5,908 nucleotides of DNA, taken from contig JAFGBV010000209.1 in the NCBI GenBank assembly GCA_016932955.1, forward strand, positions 1-5,908. Direction: 5' to 3'. Origin of the DNA: Anaerolineales bacterium. GTDB taxonomy: Bacteria > Chloroflexota > Anaerolineae > Anaerolineales > UBA4823. A model generated the notes under the pieces. That model had not been told where the DNA came from and did not search any database. It saw only the letters and a list, made by a program, of their open reading frames with translations. Position 1 is the first letter of the stretch. Every line of letters begins with the position of its first letter. Of the stretch, positions 1 through 3,136 are shown in pieces. Made by a program: the position numbers and the translations under genes.

Positions 1-135
1 CAGTATCACCTGGCGATTCTCACGATCCAAATCAACCTCAATCTCTGTGCCCTCTTGAATATTGAGGTAGTCCAGAGCTTCGCGAGGTAGTGAAACCACT
101 ATGCTATTTCCAGTCCGAAAAACCTTGCGTAACAT
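1..135 (-). CDS. AbrB/MazE-family (SpoVT-AbrB fold) antitoxin, partial
   Basis: The first 45 codons of a minus-strand gene that leaves the window at position 1. The product begins MLRKVFRTGNSIVVSLPREA and continues LDYLNIQEGTEIEVDL. This is the swapped-hairpin DNA-binding fold of AbrB/MazE-type proteins: the RxGNSxxVxLPxxxL signature at residues 7-21, followed by the G-T/D-x-I/V-E-V strand at 29-34. Family members usually have about 75-90 residues, so roughly half is missing. They act as the DNA-binding antitoxin of a type II toxin-antitoxin pair, usually with a MazF or PIN-domain toxin encoded just downstream, which here would lie left of the window. The start is well supported: GGAGG at 141-145 sits 5 nt before the ATG. 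The promoter overlaps a palindrome, which fits autoregulation. An AbrB-like global regulator without a toxin is the main alternative. Confidence 0.85.
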   Translation of the reverse strand, partial: MLRKVFRTGNSIVVSLPREALDYLNIQEGTEIEVDLDRENRQVIL

Positions 136-148
136 GTTCACCTCCACG

Positions 149-170
149 TACTTACACCGTAAGTATATCA
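149..170 (-). promoter_or_regulatory. Antitoxin promoter (extended -10) with overlapping palindromic operator
   Basis: Read on the minus strand, TGaTATACT at 170-162 is an extended -10 box. The -35 position (190-185, TTTCTT) is poor, as is common with extended -10 promoters. A perfect palindrome, TACTTAC-ACC-GTAAGTA (149-165, 7-bp arms, 3-nt spacer), overlaps the -10 and the expected start site and ends 3 nt before the Shine-Dalgarno. AbrB/MazE antitoxins typically bind such inverted repeats to repress their own operon. The palindrome is seen directly; autoregulation is inferred. Confidence 0.55.
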
Positions 171-183
171 TGCTCTGGAATTT

Positions 184-219
184 AAAGAAAGCGTGTCGCA
201 TCTTACCGATACAACACGC
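184..219 (-). terminator. 12-bp hairpin plus T-rich tail, minus strand (copy 1)
   Basis: On the minus strand, the arm GCGTGTTGTATC (219-208), loop GGTAA, and arm GATGCGACACGC (202-191) form 12 consecutive RNA pairs including two G.U pairs, followed by TTTCTTT (190-184). On the plus strand the two wobble positions become C.A mismatches, so the structure favours a minus-strand transcript. It lies 7 nt past the 52-bp core repeat, the same arrangement as at 2499-2536. It would terminate a transcript reading through the core toward the antitoxin gene, or be the 3' end of a small RNA. Confidence 0.5.
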
Positions 220-226
220 GAACTCG

Positions 227-278
227 AGGTGCCCCCACGGGGGTACTGTACGTTAACGTGTCTTAGGCGCGAAAGGGT
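227..278. repeat. 52-bp interspersed repeat A, copy 1
   Basis: Matches 2543-2594 at 49 of 52 positions with no gap, in the same orientation. Two nested symmetries are conserved: a GC-rich hairpin GTGCCCCC-AC-GGGGGTAC (229-246) and the perfect palindrome ACGTTAACGT (250-259). Minus-strand translation gives RHVNVQYPRGGT, but all three differences between the copies change an amino acid, so protein coding is not supported. It could be a REP-type element, part of a mobile element, or the core of an RNA. Confidence 0.85.
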
Positions 279-379
279 GGTCGTACAGATAAATACCCCA
301 TCGAATGCTTCATAATTACCCTCATTTATGGGATTATTTTTCAAAGCCAATGTTTTAGGATTGGTATGGCATACGTGAA

Positions 380-406
380 TTGCCCCAACTCATGTTCGAA
401 GGGCAG
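380..406. repeat. 27-bp direct repeat B, copy 1
   Basis: Matches 2452-2478 at 23 of 27 positions, same orientation, with the best stretch around CAACTCATGT-CGAAGG-CAG. A shared GAATGTAA follows in both places (435-442 here), separated by 28 nt here and 4 nt in the other copy. The two B copies bracket the SUKH and HEAT-like genes, as if the pair had been inserted or duplicated as a cassette. Confidence 0.55.
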
Positions 407-500
407 CCTTTCGACTTGCACAGGCTCTTCATTTGAATGTAAAATGGTAACATCTCAATAATTTGGGGTGTGAGCGCCTACTCCCACACTTATCTTAAGT

Positions 501-519
501 TGTGTAAAATGTTTACACA
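501..519 (+). promoter_or_regulatory. 8-3-8 palindrome, candidate operator upstream of the SUKH gene
   Basis: TGTGTAAA-ATG-TTTACACA is a perfect inverted repeat with 8-bp arms about 85 nt before the SUKH start. A weak promoter could straddle it: TTGTGT (500-505), 16 nt, TATGAA (522-527). A dimeric repressor bound here would block polymerase. The site is strong as a pattern; the promoter assignment is weak and the binding protein is unknown. Confidence 0.4.
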
Positions 520-604
520 GATATGAACGTGGTTGTTCAACCCGCCTCAATTTGCGGCCCATTAAATCTACTCCTTGCAAACTGATCGAAAAAGGACTGA
601 CAGG

Positions 605-1381
605 ATGCCAAAAAAAGTTTCAATATCATGGAACCAGATCACTGCATGGTTCGCATCGTATGCTCCCATAACCCTGGATGGAATACGTCCCCCAGCATCA
701 CTGGCACAGCTAGATGCCGCCGCCACAGCCCTCCATGTGCAGTTCCCCGACGACCTTCGCCAGCTCTATCAAATCACAGACGGGATGGAACCAGCCTCAG
801 CATCGAGCGGAATTTTCCCAGCAGGTGACGAATGGGATATGGCTTTCAGTTTACTGCCTGTGGAGCAAATTGTATCGGCGTGGGAGATGCAAAGAGAGCT
901 ACTTGAAATTGGCGACTTCACTGGATTGGAAGCCGAAGCATCAGAAGGGGTCGCCAACGACTGGTGGAATATCAAATGGGTACCCTTCGCCAGCAATGGG
1001 AGCGGAGACTATTACTGCATCGATCTTGCCCCTACGACTACAGGTACTGTAGGGCAGGTTATTGGGTACTCTCATGAGTCTGGGGAGCGCAACAAACTGG
1101 CTAACTCGCTGGCAGAATATCTCAACAGGTTAGCGGATTTACTTGAAGCAAACCGGCTCTGGTACGATCAACAGTATGGAATCCGTCGTAAGACAGCCGA
1201 AACAGAGCGGCAAGCTGCCAGGATAGATGAAAAGAAATTGAAAGATGCCTGTCAGAAGGCGGAGAACGCTTTCCGCAACAAAGACTATGCCGCGGTCGTA
1301 GACCTCTTGGACTCTTTTGAAACTGCGCTGGATAAGGTGGCGGCTGCCAAATTGGCATTTGCGCGCAAGAAACTTCAGTAA
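605..1381 (+). CDS. SUKH superfamily (SMI1/KNR4) protein with C-terminal helical tail
   Basis: 258 residues. The start is ATG 605, because AAAGGA (591-596) lies 8 nt upstream; an in-frame TTG at 575 has no such site. The SMI1/KNR4 domain spans about residues 9-181: ITAWF near 12-16, FPDDLRQLYQITDG (47-60), F81-LLPVEQI (83-89), W93, the WWNIKWVPFASNGSGDYYCIDL core (120-141) and VGQVIGYSHESGE (149-161), then the helix SLAEYLNRLADLLE. In bacteria this fold is commonly an immunity protein that binds and neutralises a polymorphic or contact-dependent toxin; other members have unrelated roles. Residues 182-258 form a charged, helical, possibly coiled-coil tail ending in FRNKDYAAVVDLLDSF and KLAFARKK. 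A decayed second copy of that ending follows the stop codon. No toxin gene is visible. No signal peptide or membrane segment, so cytoplasmic. The family call is firm; the immunity role is inferred. Confidence 0.85.
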   Translation: MPKKVSISWNQITAWFASYAPITLDGIRPPASLAQLDAAATALHVQFPDDLRQLYQITDGMEPASASSGIFPAGDEWDMAFSLLPVEQIVSAWEMQRELLEIGDFTGLEAEASEGVANDWWNIKWVPFASNGSGDYYCIDLAPTTTGTVGQVIGYSHESGERNKLANSLAEYLNRLADLLEANRLWYDQQYGIRRKTAETERQAARIDEKKLKDACQKAENAFRNKDYAAVVDLLDSFETALDKVAAAKLAFARKKLQ

Positions 1382-1384
1382 TCT

Positions 1385-1488
1385 TTTCGCAAAGGCGACT
1401 ACGCCGTATACGTGGTCTCCTTGAACCATTTGATGGTTTTCTTGCACCGGCACAGAAAGAGAAGATGTCTTTTGCCGGTCGAAGGAGA
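1385..1488 (+). pseudogene. Decayed tandem copy of the SUKH C-terminal motif (frameshifted remnant)
   Basis: Directly after the SUKH stop, in the same frame, comes FRKGDYAVYV (1385-1414). One frame shift later comes LLEPFDGFLAPAQKEKMSF (from 1417) and then AGRR. This aligns without further gaps to the gene's own end, FRNKDYAAVV-LLDSFETALDKVAAAKLAF-ARKK: about 14 of 35 residues are identical and many others conservative. The motif starts are 114 nt apart (1271 and 1385), exactly 38 codons. A one-base loss near 1415 explains the frame change. It is either a second repeat unit cut off by the TAA at 1379, or the 3' end of a second SUKH gene whose body was lost by recombination. The Shine-Dalgarno of the next gene lies in its last codons. 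Confidence 0.65.
1446..1479 (+). other. Hairpin just upstream of the HEAT-like gene's ribosome binding site
   Basis: ACCGGCA (1446-1452) pairs with TGCCGGT (1473-1479). After a 3-nt bulge, AAAGA (1456-1460) pairs with TCTTT (1468-1472) around the loop GAAGATG. The 12-bp stem ends 2 nt before the Shine-Dalgarno AAGGAG. No T-tract follows, so it is not an intrinsic terminator. It could stabilise the downstream message or affect initiation. It also overlaps the remnant coding sequence, so it may be fortuitous. Confidence 0.4.
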
Positions 1489-1496
1489 GACAAACC

Positions 1497-2441
1497 GTGC
1501 ACCTTTCTAATATCCAGCAAATATTGAATTTGATGCAAAGAGGGGACTTCGATACCGATGTTCCGCTCCTGCGGGCGCTGCCCGTGACGGCGTTTCCTGA
1601 GATCGCATCGCTGTTGGAGCAAAGCACCGACAAGCACGAGCGGCAGCTGTGCTACCGGATGCTCAGCCATATCGCCGTCTCCAGCCGCTCCACAAAAATC
1701 GGTATGTATGCGGCCCGGCGCGCCGGTCTTGAGACGAAAAACAAGCTGATCTGCCAGGCGTTGGAGGTGGCCGGGTGGACGCAGGAGATCACCGAATACC
1801 AGACAATATTACGCGCGCTCGATAACCCGAACCGAGATGTGCAACGTTGGGCGGTTCGGGCGCTGGGAGCCTGCTTGGGGGAAGCAGCCGAAACGAGATT
1901 GGTAGACATTTTACAGAATGCGGCAAACCCAGGCATGTCCCACCTGGCGGCTGGGGCGCTCGCACGGATGTGTGGTCCAGGGGTGATTCAAGGACTCAAA
2001 GACATTTTCAGACAGCTGCCGCGCAAGCCGGCTTATGATAGCACGCTCGAATTTTTGATCTTCGCTTTTGTTCGCCATCCCGATAGCTCTTGCACAGAGC
2101 TGGTGCGAAGCGAACTGGATGTGACCCGGCTGCGGGGTGTGGGTTGGGCAAGCCTCAATTATTTGTTCCTGCTGGGAGACAGCCGCGACCAGGAACGAAC
2201 TGCCCGGTATTTGAAGGGAGTGTTCAAGCGCCTGAAACGCGGTACAACTGTTTACGAGTATTCGCTGCTGCACATCCATGCTCCTTACCTGACGGAAGTT
2301 ACTGCTGCACTCGCGATCTTGCAGAAGCTGGGTGCGGATCCTCTCGAACAATTTTCTGGAGATATTGTCGCCTGCTGGGATACCCTACTTGATTCTGATC
2401 GCAATTGGATTTCGAAGAACTTTCCGGGTATTTTGGAGTAA
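1497..2441 (+). CDS. HEAT-like helical-repeat protein
   Basis: 314 residues starting at GTG 1497, supported by AAGGAG (1482-1487) 9 nt upstream. The clearest repeats are around residues 103-170: ILRALDNPNRDVQRWAVRALGACL followed by TRLVDILQNAANPGMSHLAAGALARM. This is the HEAT pattern of paired amphipathic helices with D-P/N-x-x-x-V-x-x-x-A-x-x-A-L. The rest is helical, with conserved-looking aromatic clusters (GWASLNYLFLL 216-226; YEYSLLHIHAPYL 253-265) and an acidic C-terminus containing ACWDTLLDSD. No catalytic motif, signal peptide or membrane segment is seen, so a cytoplasmic protein-protein scaffold is likely. It lies 115 nt after the SUKH gene on the same strand, with no terminator between, so co-transcription is plausible. 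Similar proteins occur as immunity or accessory genes in toxin islands, but a specific function cannot be assigned. Confidence 0.7.
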   Translation: MHLSNIQQILNLMQRGDFDTDVPLLRALPVTAFPEIASLLEQSTDKHERQLCYRMLSHIAVSSRSTKIGMYAARRAGLETKNKLICQALEVAGWTQEITEYQTILRALDNPNRDVQRWAVRALGACLGEAAETRLVDILQNAANPGMSHLAAGALARMCGPGVIQGLKDIFRQLPRKPAYDSTLEFLIFAFVRHPDSSCTELVRSELDVTRLRGVGWASLNYLFLLGDSRDQERTARYLKGVFKRLKRGTTVYEYSLLHIHAPYLTEVTAALAILQKLGADPLEQFSGDIVACWDTLLDSDRNWISKNFPGILE

Positions 2442-2451
2442 CCTAGATCGC

Positions 2452-2478
2452 TTGTCACAACTCATGTCCGAAGGTCAG
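2452..2478. repeat. 27-bp direct repeat B, copy 2
   Basis: Second copy of the element at 380-406 (23 of 27 identical, same orientation), beginning 10 nt after the HEAT-like gene's stop codon. It is followed by GAATGTAA at 2483-2490. With copy 1 it encloses the SUKH/HEAT-like pair. Confidence 0.55.
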
Positions 2479-2498
2479 ATCAGAATGTAAGCTTGAAC

Positions 2499-2536
2499 AA
2501 AAAACTCCTGTCTTGTTCACACATAAGACAGGAGTT
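2499..2536 (-). terminator. Perfect 12-bp hairpin with T6 tract, minus strand (copy 2)
   Basis: Plus-strand arms AACTCCTGTCTT (2503-2514) and AAGACAGGAGTT (2525-2536) are perfectly complementary around a 10-nt loop. On the minus strand the 3' arm runs into TTTTTT (2504-2499), a standard intrinsic terminator. On the plus strand no T-tract follows, so it is not an obvious terminator for the HEAT-like gene. It would stop a minus-strand transcript before it became antisense to that gene. Confidence 0.65.
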
Positions 2537-2542
2537 CGAGCC

Positions 2543-2594
2543 AGGTGCCCCCACGGGGGTACCGTACGTTAACGTGTCTTATGCACGAAAGGGT
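2543..2594. repeat. 52-bp interspersed repeat A, copy 2
   Basis: 49 of 52 identical to 227-278, same orientation. It keeps the GC-rich hairpin and the ACGTTAACGT palindrome (2566-2575). The substitution that makes CATAAGACA here (CCTAAGACA in copy 1, minus strand) also creates the 9-bp match to this copy's own hairpin. Confidence 0.85.
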
Positions 2595-2979
2595 AAATGA
2601 TAGTAAACCGAACAGATCCAACAATCCATAGCCGTTCTTGAAAGCTAGCGCGCCATTCTGGGTAATGGGGTGGTGGATACCATGCTGGCCACAGCCCACG
2701 TAAAATTGGCGGCGCTCCGGGCTGCTCCTCCGAATAGCAGCGCAAGCAGGCGATGGTGCTATTCTCATATAGGTGAATCGGTACTAAAAATCTCAAGGAC
2801 AAGTGCTTGATCGCTCTGGATATAGATCGGGGTGTATGTTAGTTCTGGGCAGAGAGGGGTATGGTTATGGGTTTCACCAAAGCGTACAGTTGTTCGGTAA
2901 AACCTACACATTTCTACCTGGCTTGAAGTGCATGGCAATTTCGCCCCCAAGCTGACATACGCCCATAGATCAAGCAAAC
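2595..2979. other. About 385 bp without a recognisable gene
   Basis: Only overlapping short minus-strand frames of 70-83 codons exist (for example 2977-2765, 2802-2569 and 2768-2517). They lack convincing ribosome binding sites and I recognise no family in them. Pieces from different frames can be joined into a protein-like string, so a decayed minus-strand gene is possible, but nothing supports a specific identity. Confidence 0.4.
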
Positions 2980-3018
2980 TTGCCCATTCATTCCACTGAG
3001 TCTATAATGCTATATAGC
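2980..3018 (+). promoter_or_regulatory. Sigma-70-type promoter of the LAL gene with palindrome at the start site
   Basis: TTGCCC (2980-2985), a 17-nt spacer and a consensus TATAAT (3003-3008) make the best vegetative-type promoter in the window, with an expected start near 3015. The perfect palindrome GCTATATAGC (3009-3018) directly follows the -10 and covers the start site, where a repressor could act. The leader to the GTG is about 120 nt. Confidence 0.65.
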
Positions 3019-3031
3019 CAACTCCTCTTCT

Positions 3032-3086
3032 CCGGTGGGAAAGAGAGATTCGCGAGTTCGATTTCATGGAAACCATCCTCCACCGG
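3032..3086 (+). other. Long-range stem in the LAL leader
   Basis: CCGGTGG (3032-3038) and CCACCGG (3080-3086) are perfectly complementary, 41 nt apart, inside the untranslated leader. The loop contains the ATG of a short upstream frame. Folding could affect translation or message stability; role unknown. Confidence 0.3.
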
Positions 3087-3134
3087 GTATTAATTTCAGG
3101 ATTTGATCGATTACGAATTAACCAAAGATTGTAG
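3066..3134 (+). CDS. Possible 22-codon upstream leader ORF
   Basis: ATG 3066 to TAG 3132-3134 encodes a 22-residue peptide (METILHRVLI... ending NQRL), stopping 2 nt before the LAL gene's GTG. This spacing would allow translational coupling and could explain why the GTG itself lacks a clear Shine-Dalgarno. The short frame also has a weak ribosome binding site, and 22 open codons can arise by chance, so the call is weak. Confidence 0.25.
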   Translation: METILHRVLISGFDRLRINQRL

Positions 3135-3136
3135 AT

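Larger units (their letters stand above)
184..278 (-). ncRNA. Candidate small RNA or attenuator leader, copy 1
   Basis: The unit consists of the conserved 52-nt core (278-227), a 7-nt spacer, a 12-bp terminator-like hairpin and a T-rich tail. The same order recurs at 2499-2594 with a different hairpin sequence. The core segment AAGACACG (264-257) can also pair with the hairpin's 5' arm CGTGTT (218-213), using wobble pairs, so two exclusive folds are possible. No convincing minus-strand promoter is visible in front of copy 1. The next gene in this direction is the antitoxin. No known RNA family is recognised; this is an inference from architecture. Confidence 0.35.
2499..2594 (-). ncRNA. Candidate small RNA or attenuator leader, copy 2
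   Basis: Same order as at 184-278: 52-nt core (2594-2543), 6-nt spacer, 12-bp hairpin, T-tract. A possible minus-strand promoter sits just in front: TTGTTG (2624-2619), 16 nt, TATCAT (2602-2597), giving a start near 2590 at the edge of the core and a transcript of about 90 nt. CATAAGACA in the core (2583-2575 on the minus strand) can pair perfectly over 9 bp with TGTCTTATG, which includes the hairpin's 5' arm, so the terminator and an alternative helix exclude each other. No minus-strand gene follows, which favours a stand-alone RNA for this copy. No known family recognised. Confidence 0.4.

Noticed and set aside
168..350. Minus-strand 60-codon frame sharing RHVNVxYPRGGT with a frame at 2517-2768
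   Set aside because: The shared peptide comes only from the 52-bp repeat. All three nucleotide differences change the amino acid, the remainder of the two frames is unrelated, and no ribosome binding site is present.
468..489. Hairpin GTGTGAG/CTCCCACAC as a plus-strand terminator
   Set aside because: Stem is short with a 2-nt bulge and no T-tract follows.
575..604. TTG start that would add 10 residues to the SUKH protein
   Set aside because: No Shine-Dalgarno in front of it, whereas ATG 605 has AAAGGA at proper distance and gives the usual family start.
1122..1670. Overlapping minus-strand frames of 182 and 164 codons
   Set aside because: They lie antisense to the SUKH gene, the relic and the HEAT-like gene, with low-complexity basic composition and no recognisable domain.
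2534..2560. GTTCGAGCC resembling a tRNA T-arm, suggesting a tRNA fragment or attachment site
   Set aside because: No matching 5-bp T-stem, anticodon arm or acceptor stem around it; the bases belong to the terminator-like hairpin and spacer.
227..2594. CRISPR array or insertion-sequence ends from the repeated elements
   Set aside because: Only two copies, 2.3 kb apart, in direct rather than inverted orientation, with genes between and no Cas protein or transposase.
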